From Stappia sp. (GTDB lineage Bacteria > Pseudomonadota > Alphaproteobacteria > Rhizobiales > Stappiaceae), in assembly GCA_002722295.1 (NCBI GenBank), contig PBLF01000014.1, positions 1 through 39,697 on the forward strand: 39,697 nt of DNA, written 5' to 3'. The notes below the pieces were generated by a model, which was not told the DNA's origin, did not search any database, and saw only the letters and a list, made by a program, of their open reading frames with translations. The translations under genes and the position numbers were made by a program. Positions 23,031 through 30,958 of this stretch are shown here, piece by piece. The stretch's first letter is position 1, and every line of letters begins with the position of its first letter.

Positions 23031-24350
23031 ATGCTCGAAATCCTTGCCAATCGTAGCTACAGGCATCTGTTCGGCGCACAAGTCATCGCCCTGATCGGCA
23101 CCGGCCTGGCAACCGTTGCCCTTGGATTATTGGCCTTCGATCTGGCGGGAGCCGATGCCGGTACGGTGCTTGGCAACGCGTTCGCCATCAAGATGCTCGC
23201 CTATGTTGGCGTAGCGCCGGTTGCCGCCGCCTTCGCCGAACGGTTGCCTCGGAGGGCAATGCTGGTCAGCCTTGATGTGGTGCGCGCGGGCATCGCGGTG
23301 TTGCTGCCATTCGTCACTGAGGTTTGGCAGATCTATGTGCTGATCTTCCTGTTGCAATCGGCCTCGGCGGGATTCACGCCGACCTTCCAGGCGACGATTC
23401 CCGAGGTTCTGCCGGACGAGAAAGACTATACGCGGGCCCTGTCCCTGTCGCGGCTGGCCTATGATCTCGAAAGCCTGGTCAGTCCGATGTTAGCCGCGCT
23501 TCTGCTCACCCTTGTCAGCTTTCATACGCTGTTCGCGGGTACCGTCATCGGCTTCCTTGCATCGGCCGCGCTCGTTGTCTCGGTCCTGCTGCCCAGCCCG
23601 ACGCCGATCACGCCGCGCCCGATCTACGAACGGACTACGCGTGGAATGCGTATCTATCTGGCGACGCCCCGTCTGCGCGGGTTGCTGGCGGTTAACATGG
23701 CCGTTGCCGCTGCCGGTGCGATGGTGATCGTCAATACGGTAGTAATCGTGCAGGGTGCGTTCGGATTGTCTCAGCAATCGACGGCCTTGGCGCTGGCGGC
23801 CTTCGGCGGCGGGTCGATGCTGGCGGCGCTGACCTTGCCCCGTCTCCTCGAAACCGTTTCCGACCGCGCGGCAATGCTGACCGGTGTTGCGCTCATGATC
23901 GCCGGGCTTGTCGCGGGACCCGCTGTGCCTGGCTTCATAATGCTTCTATTGCTTTGGTTCGTGATCGGGATCGGCTATTCCACCGCGCAGACGCCGGCCG
24001 GCCGGTTGCTGCGCCGTTCTTCGCATGCCGAGGACAGGCCCGCCCTGTTCGCCGCTCAGTTTGCTCTGTCGCACGCCTGCTGGCTTGTTACCTATCCGCT
24101 TGCGGGTTGGCTCGGCGCCACGCTCGGATTGAATTCAACATTCGTGGTTCTTGCGGTCATGGGCGCTATAGCTTTGGCCGCTGCGTTCCTTATCTGGCCG
24201 GCAACCGACCAGGAAACTGTCCCGCATAGGCATCCCGAGTTGCCCGATAGCGACCCGCACTGGAAAGAGGGCACGCCCAGCGGCGGGCACTGCCATGCCC
24301 ACGCCTTCATCATCGACGATTTGCACCCGCAATGGCCGCGTGAGCCGTAA
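23031..24350 (+). CDS. MFS transporter with His-rich C-terminal tail (probable metal exporter)
   Basis: 439 residues, about twelve membrane segments (ENTS-like MFS: NRSYRHLFGAQVIALIGTGLA at the start). The central RLAYDLESLVSPMLAA and loop FAERLPRRAML fit the MFS pattern. The cytoplasmic tail from about residue 400 contains HRHPELPDSDPHW, GGHCHAHAF and DDLHPQW, seven His plus a Cys. Such tails occur in NreB-type nickel exporters, hence the inference of metal export. A GAGGGTG ribosome site precedes ATG 23031. It is the last gene of the merR-side operon. Confidence 0.83.
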   Translation: MLEILANRSYRHLFGAQVIALIGTGLATVALGLLAFDLAGADAGTVLGNAFAIKMLAYVGVAPVAAAFAERLPRRAMLVSLDVVRAGIAVLLPFVTEVWQIYVLIFLLQSASAGFTPTFQATIPEVLPDEKDYTRALSLSRLAYDLESLVSPMLAALLLTLVSFHTLFAGTVIGFLASAALVVSVLLPSPTPITPRPIYERTTRGMRIYLATPRLRGLLAVNMAVAAAGAMVIVNTVVIVQGAFGLSQQSTALALAAFGGGSMLAALTLPRLLETVSDRAAMLTGVALMIAGLVAGPAVPGFIMLLLLWFVIGIGYSTAQTPAGRLLRRSSHAEDRPALFAAQFALSHACWLVTYPLAGWLGATLGLNSTFVVLAVMGAIALAAAFLIWPATDQETVPHRHPELPDSDPHWKEGTPSGGHCHAHAFIIDDLHPQWPREP

Positions 24351-24777
24351 GCAACAATCGTGGATCGTCCACGCTGCAATGGCTCTTTGAAATCAAACGG
24401 GACATCGACCTTGCGTTTGCTGGTCAGCCAAGAGGCACTCAGGGTAGGGCCGGACGCTATAAGTACACCCGAAAAGCGGTGCGACCTTCCGTTTCAGACA
24501 TCAGGCTCAGTTCCACCCTGTCAATTGAGACAATTCTTTCCTGGCCACCGTGCGTCGCTTGTCGAGGTAGTCCGCCAGATCCTGCAAATGGACGCTTTTG
24601 GCGCATTTCTGGCTGTGTTCCATGCGCATGAGTGGCAGGGCGATATCACCAGAACCGAGTTTGCAAAAAAATTTCAGGAGTGTCAGATGTGAAAAGAAAT
24701 CGCGACGTACTTCAGAAGCCACTTTTCTGGCACGATTTCAGCGCCTTACGAAAGTGCCCGATCGACCCAGTACCGTT
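24351..24777. other. Intergenic region at the junction of metal island and tra block
   Basis: 427 bp. A small hairpin CGTGGA-TCG-TCCACG (24359-24373) follows the MFS stop, without a T-run. On the minus strand a 71-codon frame (24507-24722) has no ribosome site that I trust and no recognised family. This is where base composition and gene content change from metal genes to conjugation genes. Confidence 0.4.
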
Positions 24778-25113
24778 CTAGTGACTGGTTTCGTCCTCCG
24801 GTAAGCGAGGCACGCGGCCCAGCCTGTCGATGACGGCGGACGTAATCTGGTGATGTGCACGCATCATCAAAAGCGCCAGCCGGTAATCGTGGCGCAGGTC
24901 CTCGCCTTCTTCTTCGAGTGGCGCATTGGCTTCAAGCGTGGACAACTTCTCATACAATGCCTGAGCGTGTTCGAGGCGTCGCCTCTGCTCACGAATGACG
25001 TCCAAGGCGACACGCTCGAGCGCGGGCTCGTTCAAGCCGGCAAGAATAGCGGCAATGGAATGTTTCGCCGATGATGGTTCAAGTTTGAGGGCGAACGGTT
25101 CCGACAACTGCAA
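24778..25113 (-). CDS. traM: TraM-family antiactivator of TraR
   Basis: 111 residues if started at TTG 25113 (GGGA 5 nt upstream). The frame is open to an ATG at 25236, but the extra 41 residues are basic and unlike the family. The body matches the TraM fold: LNEPALERVALDVIREQRRR, a helical hinge, then ALLMMRAHHQITSAVIDRLGRVPR, like the two-helix TraM that binds TraR and blocks DNA binding. It would set the quorum threshold for conjugation. An IS110 element lies upstream, so its original promoter or cotranscription with traR-traI may have been lost. Confidence 0.7.
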   Translation of the reverse strand: MQLSEPFALKLEPSSAKHSIAAILAGLNEPALERVALDVIREQRRRLEHAQALYEKLSTLEANAPLEEEGEDLRHDYRLALLMMRAHHQITSAVIDRLGRVPRLPEDETSH

Positions 25114-25334
25114 ATCATCCCACGGCTTGCGCCGCGGTGCGCCCCCGCGACAGAGAAAGATCTCGACCCCAAGCCGGGGGTTGGAAAACCGCTCTAGGCG
25201 GTCCCTGCGACCTTTAGCACCGGGGCGCCTGGACATACGTCACAGGCCCCTATGGTGTAGCCGCGCTAACCGCCTCACCCGGCCGAGAAGGCTTTATCAT
25301 CTCTCACGTAGGCTCATCAAACGGAAGAGAGAAC

Positions 25335-26480
25335 ATGAATAGATCATACGATTATTTCGTCGGGCTCGATGTGTCGCAGAGGACGACATCCGTCTGCGTC
25401 ATTGACGCCGACGGCAAGAAATTCTGCGAGGGCAAATGTAATTCCCGACCCGAGGATATTCGAGGTTGGTTGGTCAACCGCGTCGCCGAGGATAAGACGC
25501 TTAAGATTGGCCTTGAGGCCGGCAATATGAGCAGTTGGCTTTATAGCGGCCTCGTGAAATTCGGCTTCAATGTCGTCTGCATGGAGACGTTCCAGGCTCA
25601 CCGATTCCTGGCCACTTATCGCAACAAGACCGACAAAAACGATGCCCGCGGTCTGGCGCAGCTCGTCCGTATGGGAGGGGAAGATTTCCTGAAGGTTGTC
25701 AGCATCCGCTCCCAGGCTTCGCAAGAGACGCGAGTTTTGCTGGCGATGCGCGACCACCTGGTTAGCCAGAAAGTCGGCTTGGAAAACCATATCGCCGGTG
25801 TTCTCAAGCCGTTCGGCGTGCTCGTCGAGCGGGGGAACGTGACGGCCAACACTTTCTACAAGCGGACCCTCGAAGGCCTAGCCGAGGCCGAGAAGAACGG
25901 CGTCCATGTGCGATCATATGTGCTGCCATCACTCAACCTCTACATGGAAGCCGTTGAAGCCATCGCTCCGTTGACCGAGAAAATCCACGCGATTGCCCAT
26001 AGCATCGAGATGGTCAAACGCTTCATGGACATTCCTGGAATCGGGCCGGTCACAGCTCTCTCCTTCTATGCGGCAGTTGATAATCCCCAGCGCTTCCAGA
26101 AATCCTCGGACGTGGCTGCATATTTTGGGTTGACGCCACGTCAATTCCAATCAGGCGAAACAAACTTCATGGGTGCGATCTCTCGTCGCGGCGATCCGGC
26201 AACCCGTCGTGTTCTGGTGATCGCCGCAACCGTCCTGCTTTCCGGCACCCTGGAATGGAACAGCCTGAAGGCATGGGGTGTCCGGTTGGCGAAACGCATC
26301 GGCTTCTCGAAAGCCCGCATCGCGGTGGCTCGAAAGCTGGCGATGATCATGCACAAGATATGGGTGAACAACGACCGTTTCCGACCAAAGAACTTGAGCG
26401 CTCAGGAGCGAATCAAGCTCAAGCAGGAGCTGATCGTTGTTGCCTCGAAATCCGGACGGGTTGCCTCGGCGCCCGTTTGA
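25335..26480 (+). CDS. IS110-family (DEDD) transposase
   Basis: 381 residues, full length. The N-terminal RuvC-like DEDD domain shows Asp in VGLDVSQRTTS, Glu in GLEAGNMSS and the Asp pair in NKTDKNDARGLAQ. The C-terminal Transposase_20 region has MDIPGIGPVTALSFYAAV, YFGLTPRQFQSG and ISRRGDPATRRVL, with the presumed catalytic Ser in the last domain. AGAGAGA precedes ATG 25335. IS110 elements lack clear terminal repeats, and I could not fix the ends; about 100 bp upstream and up to 450 bp downstream are non-coding. It lies between traM and traI. Confidence 0.93.
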   Translation: MNRSYDYFVGLDVSQRTTSVCVIDADGKKFCEGKCNSRPEDIRGWLVNRVAEDKTLKIGLEAGNMSSWLYSGLVKFGFNVVCMETFQAHRFLATYRNKTDKNDARGLAQLVRMGGEDFLKVVSIRSQASQETRVLLAMRDHLVSQKVGLENHIAGVLKPFGVLVERGNVTANTFYKRTLEGLAEAEKNGVHVRSYVLPSLNLYMEAVEAIAPLTEKIHAIAHSIEMVKRFMDIPGIGPVTALSFYAAVDNPQRFQKSSDVAAYFGLTPRQFQSGETNFMGAISRRGDPATRRVLVIAATVLLSGTLEWNSLKAWGVRLAKRIGFSKARIAVARKLAMIMHKIWVNNDRFRPKNLSAQERIKLKQELIVVASKSGRVASAPV

Positions 26481-26487
26481 CCGAAAA

Positions 26488-26946
26488 CCCCGGTGAGTTC
26501 TGAAGCCGGGGGTCTTGCAGCAAGACGGCAGATGGGTGAGCGACGTTCGGTCGGGTGGCTGGTTGGCCGGGATCTTCCCGGACAACGCTGAAGCCGTGGC
26601 CCCTATTGGTCCCACCTGTTTGTTCTCATTGAACATCATCATGTAGCCGCTGCAATCGGAAGAAAGCAGCGTGACTACGGAGAGACTGATGATCTTGCGA
26701 GCAGGACAACAGACCTGATTTTTGCCATGGCGGAGAGATCCGGCAATGGACACATGCTGCCTTCAACAAGCAGCGCGCGAAAAGAAATGCACGAAAAATC
26801 AGCGATGTAGCGGAACTGATGGAATAGATTGACAGCCGCGCGGCTAGAGACCGGCCGAAAGCCGAAGGATCTTGGAGCCGATACGGTCGGCTCCAATCCG
26901 CTAGAGTGGGGTTTCCAAGCCCCGAGGCGGCGCGTACCGCCTCGGG
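26488..26946 (+). ncRNA. Structured non-coding region 3' of the IS110 transposase, candidate bridge RNA
   Basis: No gene is supported between 26481 and 27006. The stretch has repeated dyads: CCCCGG/CCGGGG (26488-26511), GTCTTGC-A-GCAAGAC (26512-26526), palindrome AGCCGCGCGGCT (26834-26845), GGAGCCGA/TCGGCTCC (26874-26894) and CCCGAGGCGG/CCGCCTCGGG (26921-26946). IS110-family recombinases use an element-encoded bridge RNA; in IS1111-type members it is encoded downstream of the recombinase. That this region is such an RNA is inference. Confidence 0.3.
26921..26946. other. Strong hairpin between IS110 region and traI
   Basis: CCCGAGGCGG, 6-nt loop CGCGTA, CCGCCTCGGG: a perfect 10-bp stem. It lies 60 bp beyond the traI stop, so it might end that transcript, but no T-run follows on either strand. 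Confidence 0.5.
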
Positions 26947-27006
26947 CTGAGCATATTGGATCAGATCAACGAACGCCAGACGCCAACCTACCTGTTTTCA
27001 TTAGTG

Positions 27007-27678
27007 TTATTCGGCAATTGCCATATGTCCGGTTGCGAGCCGTCGCGGCAGTTCAACATCGGCGAGAACCGGCTCGCGGAAATTGCCCGCCGTACCCAGC
27101 CGGGAGCGCATGTCGAGGCTCATATCGAACAGGCCGGTATAGGTCATGGTCTTGCCGATTCGCGCCGGCGTACCGAGCTGCTCAAAGCGGCAATCGATCG
27201 ATCTGAAAATCCGGGCCATTCTCGCATCAAAGACGGAGACGATATGCTCGATGCCCGCCAGTTGGGCAGTCTCGACCATCCCGCACAGGAGCTCCACGGT
27301 CGTCCGGTTCACTGTATGATTCGCTTCGGCCCGGTGCTTCGTCTCGAAGATGCGCGGGTTGACCGCAAAGCGAGAGCTCTCCCAGATCAAAGGACTCTCG
27401 ACTGCTCCACCTCGCATGAGCGCAGAAAATACGTCCCGCAGCATGTTGGGGCCGGTTGTAGGTAACAGCCGTACCGCCCCGCGCAGCTGGCCGGACTGCT
27501 CATCGAGTGACAGGAGGTAGAGCGGGTCCTCGGCATCGAAGCGGTCGACCTCGCGGCCGTGTTCGACCGTAACGTCCCAGCCCAGACGGCCAGAAAAGAC
27601 TTCCGCCCGCATGCGGAACATTTCATCGATCAGTTCGGGGTGCTTGTCCTGATCGACGCTTTCGATTGTCAATATCAT
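27007..27678 (-). CDS. traI: LuxI-family acyl-homoserine lactone synthase TraI
   Basis: 223 residues. Autoinducer synthase residues are visible: MRAEVFSGRLGWDV (Arg, Phe, Trp), REVDRFDAEDPLYLL (Asp pair) and ESSRFAVN (Arg). It would make the AHL signal sensed by TraR. ATG 27678 with GGAG 9 nt upstream begins the family N-terminus MILTIESV; the frame is open further upstream but across the promoter region. It lies 86 bp downstream of traR, unlike Ti plasmids where traI heads the trb operon. Confidence 0.92.
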   Translation of the reverse strand: MILTIESVDQDKHPELIDEMFRMRAEVFSGRLGWDVTVEHGREVDRFDAEDPLYLLSLDEQSGQLRGAVRLLPTTGPNMLRDVFSALMRGGAVESPLIWESSRFAVNPRIFETKHRAEANHTVNRTTVELLCGMVETAQLAGIEHIVSVFDARMARIFRSIDCRFEQLGTPARIGKTMTYTGLFDMSLDMRSRLGTAGNFREPVLADVELPRRLATGHMAIAE

Positions 27679-27698
27679 GAGGGTGATCTCCGTTCGAT

Positions 27699-27718
27699 TG
27701 TTGACGACGGAGACAACA
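27699..27718 (-). promoter_or_regulatory. Candidate lux/tra-box-like dyad upstream of traI
   Basis: TGTTGACGACGGAGACAACA, a 20-bp imperfect inverted repeat with seven of ten arm positions matching, 21-40 bp before the traI start. Size and place fit a LuxR-type site, but it does not match the Ti tra box closely. Confidence 0.35.
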
Positions 27719-27764
27719 GTTATCGGTGATGTTCTGACGCGAAAATACGGCTGAATGACAGGGT

Positions 27765-28502
27765 TTACATCAGGGGGAGTAGCAGACCGGCTCGGTGGGC
27801 GATCGACACGGCATGAGTGTTGCTGGCGGCGTTGAGTTTGTGGCGGGCGCTTTCGAGATAGCAGCGGACTGTATGTTGCGAGAGCCGCAGGATTGCAGCG
27901 CACTCCCACGCGGTCTTTCCCTCCGCAATCCACTGCAGACATTCGAACTCGCGCGGGGATAAGTGTTTTTCCTGCGGCCAGTGCCCCTCAAGGCGCAGGG
28001 CCTTGTCGTGAATGTGTGTGGCTAGAACCTGGAAGTCGCGCAGATAATGTAGCTTGTCACGCGCCCAATCGCGGTCAGAATGGTCACAACTGATTGAGAA
28101 GAGCCCGCGATCGCCACGTCGGCCATGCACCGGGATTGATAGGCCCCTTCTACCAAGCCCAAACTCGGAGGCCTCGCCAAACAGGCTTTTGACCCTCTCA
28201 TCGGATCGGGCAAACCCGTCCCAATCGAGCGGGAGCAGGCGCCGGAAACCGGTCTGGATCACCGGATCGATCTCCAGGAAGCGGCGCTCCTTATAGTGCT
28301 CCACCCAATCCGACGAGTACGTCACCGCGAGAAATGGATCACCCTTCGATCGGCCGGACAGGCCGATACCAAAATACGCAGCTGAACTGAGGGCGTAGCC
28401 GGCGGCAAGTTCCTTCATGACCGTATCGAGGCTCTCGCGATCCGAAACCTCGGCGATGTGTGAAAGTGTGGTGTTGAAGCTTGAGCCGACGATGTCCGAC
28501 AT
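27765..28502 (-). CDS. traR: LuxR-family quorum-sensing regulator TraR
   Basis: 245 residues. The N-terminal autoinducer-binding domain (about 15-165) has WVEHYKERRFLEIDPVI with the conserved Trp, Tyr and Asp, and GLGRRGLSIPVHGRRG. The C-terminal GerE-type helix-turn-helix has LSPREFECLQWIAEGKTAWECAAILRLS. It activates the tra operons when bound to AHL. It follows traH by about 170 bp in the same direction and precedes traI. Confidence 0.92.
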   Translation of the reverse strand: MSDIVGSSFNTTLSHIAEVSDRESLDTVMKELAAGYALSSAAYFGIGLSGRSKGDPFLAVTYSSDWVEHYKERRFLEIDPVIQTGFRRLLPLDWDGFARSDERVKSLFGEASEFGLGRRGLSIPVHGRRGDRGLFSISCDHSDRDWARDKLHYLRDFQVLATHIHDKALRLEGHWPQEKHLSPREFECLQWIAEGKTAWECAAILRLSQHTVRCYLESARHKLNAASNTHAVSIAHRAGLLLPLM

Positions 28503-28676
28503 GTTTGGGTCTCTTCTGGATCACTCTCGCGAGTATTCTGTGTTTCCGGCGATTTCCGTGGCACCGCACCCGAGATTGGGCCTGCTAGCCCCACAAGCCT
28601 CTCGGCAGTGGACCAAAACCCCGAACCTGGCGGTCTTCAAGGAACCTTTGCCGTGTTGGATGCTGTCGTGATCGGC

Positions 28677-29270
28677 TCAATTGTTAGCTGGCCGACTCAA
28701 CACAGAAAGATCGATGCGAATTTCGGCGAGATTGGGGTCTGCTGGTGCTGCGGTCTCGCGCGCGGCGTCTGCGTCCGCTCGCGATACGGCCCCTTGAGCC
28801 GGCATCGCTTCGCCAGTACGGGCTGGCTCCGGGTCTTTCAGATAGAAGACCTGCTCCCCCTCAAACCACCCGGTAAAATATGCCTTCACCGCCATCTCAA
28901 ACCCCGGGGCCTCGCTCCCCTCATGCCGCTCGCTAACGATCCGTAGGACCTTCCCGAACAGCTCCGTACCAAGCCGCAAGTTGTCGCAGGTATCGAAGAG
29001 CTCCATGCCGATCTCCGATGGATCGGAGACGCCGAGCCCCGCCGGATATTGGGTCAGCCCAACCCTGACACTTGCCTTGCCGACCCACTGCCTGGTGGTC
29101 TCAACCGCCTGCTCTGCCGACTTCGGAGCCGGGACAAGCACCATCTTGTCGCCTTGGAACACACGAATGGTGAGGTGGTCCGGCGCATTCATCTCGGCCA
29201 CGAATTGCCGCACCACGGCGACCTCAATTCGAGGATCGGCGCATTGCTGAATGAGGTCGACGTCGATCAT
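28677..29270 (-). CDS. traH: Conjugal transfer protein TraH
   Basis: 197 residues from ATG 29270 (MIDVDLIQQCADP), 13 bp after the traB stop; the longer frame upstream lies inside traB. The protein is soluble and acidic, with a central region VGLTQYPAGLGVSDPSEIG and a variable Ala-rich C-terminus. It corresponds in position and size to TraH of Ti-type plasmids, last gene of the traAFBH operon. The molecular role is not known. Confidence 0.8.
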   Translation of the reverse strand: MIDVDLIQQCADPRIEVAVVRQFVAEMNAPDHLTIRVFQGDKMVLVPAPKSAEQAVETTRQWVGKASVRVGLTQYPAGLGVSDPSEIGMELFDTCDNLRLGTELFGKVLRIVSERHEGSEAPGFEMAVKAYFTGWFEGEQVFYLKDPEPARTGEAMPAQGAVSRADADAARETAAPADPNLAEIRIDLSVLSRPANN

Positions 29271-29283
29271 CTCAAAAGTCCCA

Positions 29284-30426
29284 TCAGGTGTTGAAGGCGA
29301 TAACGAGTGGTAGATTGAACAGCACCGCCCATGCCTTGGCGCTCGCTTTCTGGATCGGAACGATGTTGGTGTCGCCGGTCCACCATCCATTGCCTGTCGC
29401 CACGATGATATCCGGCCCAAACAGCATGGACTGAAGGATCGGCCACACGATGAGCTGCTCATAGCAGATCAAGGGTGCGATCGACGTCCCGGCAAATCTG
29501 CCGGTTGGATTGCCAAAGAACTGCGCCGATGCGCCCCCGGATGCCCAGGGCTGCCACATTGAAACCGGCACCGGCATGCGCTCCTTGTAGAGGATCCGCG
29601 CCCCCTCGCCCGTCAGCTCGATCATGACATTGTCATAGCCGTTCTCGTTAATGACCTCGGCGCCGCCGGCGACGACGACATCGAGGTCGGCGAGGTTTCG
29701 GGTCCAGAGGCGCTCGGTGGTCGGTGTCCAGATCCCGAGCGCGCTTTCCGGCAGAACAACTGTGCTGGCCCCATTCTCCACGGCGCGTCTGACAAGCGCG
29801 ATCGTCGTCATATGCTGAGCGTAATCGGCATGTTCGCCGGCAATCTGGTAATCGAAGGTCGTGTTAACTCCGACCCATCCGTCCGGCGGTTCGGGATCGC
29901 TCCAGGTCAACGCGGAAACCGAAAAGGCCACGCCCATTGCGACACCCGCCAGCGGGCAGGCGCGTGTGGTCATCGCGGAAAGGCCGGCGGCCGTGGCCGC
30001 CAATCCTGCCCAGCCCCAACCGGGAAAGAGCACGCCAGCCGCGGTGATCGGACTGGCCCAACCGACGATGCCGAATGGGGGCACGCCCATCAGCGTCGCC
30101 GCTGCCAGATATCGCAGTGGCCGATGCCAGCCAGACTTCGGGGCCCAAAGGACTGTATGCACCACAACGAACATCAGCGACGCGGCGATCCAGAGACCGA
30201 GCCCGACCCAGATATCGCTCGCGTAGAAAATCGATACGCCGATGGGCAAGCCTCTCGAAGCCGCCATGAAATACGCCATCGAAACCAGACCGGCGACGAA
30301 GCGCGACGGCGCGAAAGCCCAGAGCGCAGGAAACAAAGACGCGACCGGAAGCAGAAGCACCTCGCCGCTCCATGCGAATGCACCGACCGCGGCGGCAGCG
30401 GCGACGAACATCGTCGCGGTGACCAT
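29284..30426 (-). CDS. traB: Conjugal transfer protein TraB (membrane protein with nitrilase-like domain)
   Basis: 380 residues from ATG 30426, one base after the traF stop. The N-terminal half has several membrane helices. The C-terminal half is a carbon-nitrogen hydrolase-type domain like apolipoprotein N-acyltransferase: STVVLPESALGIW (Glu), ILYKERMPVPVS (Lys) and APLICYEQLIVW (Cys). All three catalytic residues appear present. TraB of Ti plasmids helps transfer efficiency, possibly by processing a transfer-related protein. An in-frame ATG at 30507 inside traF is an alternative start. Confidence 0.87.
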   Translation of the reverse strand: MVTATMFVAAAAAVGAFAWSGEVLLLPVASLFPALWAFAPSRFVAGLVSMAYFMAASRGLPIGVSIFYASDIWVGLGLWIAASLMFVVVHTVLWAPKSGWHRPLRYLAAATLMGVPPFGIVGWASPITAAGVLFPGWGWAGLAATAAGLSAMTTRACPLAGVAMGVAFSVSALTWSDPEPPDGWVGVNTTFDYQIAGEHADYAQHMTTIALVRRAVENGASTVVLPESALGIWTPTTERLWTRNLADLDVVVAGGAEVINENGYDNVMIELTGEGARILYKERMPVPVSMWQPWASGGASAQFFGNPTGRFAGTSIAPLICYEQLIVWPILQSMLFGPDIIVATGNGWWTGDTNIVPIQKASAKAWAVLFNLPLVIAFNT

Positions 30427-30427
30427 G

Positions 30428-30958
30428 CTACGGCGTGAAGGTGAAAACCGGTTTCGCCAACCCAAGAATGCCGGCGGCCGGGATCGGCCCAAAGTAGCGC
30501 GAGTCATAAGAACCTCCGAATGTGGAATACAGAAACAGCGTGTCGGGGGGCACAACACCGCCGGAATCGGGCGTCAGCTTCCTGCCCGATCCGTCACGCG
30601 GCTGAACTGCGGATTGCGGCAGAGCAAGACCGTCAATGGAAACGGATGTACCAATCTCAACCGACTGCCCGGGCAGCGCCACGACGGTCTTGATCAGCGG
30701 GCTGAGCCAGCCGGGGCAGAGGCCGCGCCGTACATAGCCGCGCTCACGTGCCTGACGAAACACGTCGGTCAGCGGCGGGCAAATGAATATCCGATCCCCG
30801 ACCCGGACATCGCGGTTCAGCGTTTCGATCCGCCAGAGACCGAGCGGATAGCTCGGTGTCAGATTGAACCGAAAGCCAGGCCCGTAGCCCAAGCCGAACA
30901 GCGCCAGAGGGATGCAAGCGAGAACGGCAACGATGAGGATCCGGCGCCGCCGGCTCAC
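30428..30958 (-). CDS. traF: Conjugal transfer S26-type peptidase TraF
   Basis: 176 residues. N-terminal membrane helix (about 7-25), catalytic Ser in [13 protein letters not shown] and Lys in [13 protein letters not shown], the Ser-Lys dyad of S26 signal peptidases; DSRYFGPIP completes the pattern. TraF matures and cyclises the pilin TrbC in Ti and RP4 systems. The start is GTG 30958, overlapping the traA stop as GTGA, so it is translationally coupled to traA. Confidence 0.92.
   Translation of the reverse strand: MSRRRRILIVAVLACIPLALFGLGYGPGFRFNLTPSYPLGLWRIETLNRDVRVGDRIFICPPLTDVFRQARERGYVRRGLCPGWLSPLIKTVVALPGQSVEIGTSVSIDGLALPQSAVQPRDGSGRKLTPDSGGVVPPDTLFLYSTFGGSYDSRYFGPIPAAGILGLAKPVFTFTP

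Noticed and set aside
24507..24722. Minus-strand 71-codon frame before traM
   Set aside because: No trusted ribosome site and no recognised family; left as part of the intergenic region.
26921..26946. Rho-independent terminator for traI
   Set aside because: The stem is strong, but there is no T-run on either strand; kept as a hairpin only.
28503..28676. Small gene or tra box between traR and traH
   Set aside because: No frame with a start and ribosome site, and no convincing dyad was found.
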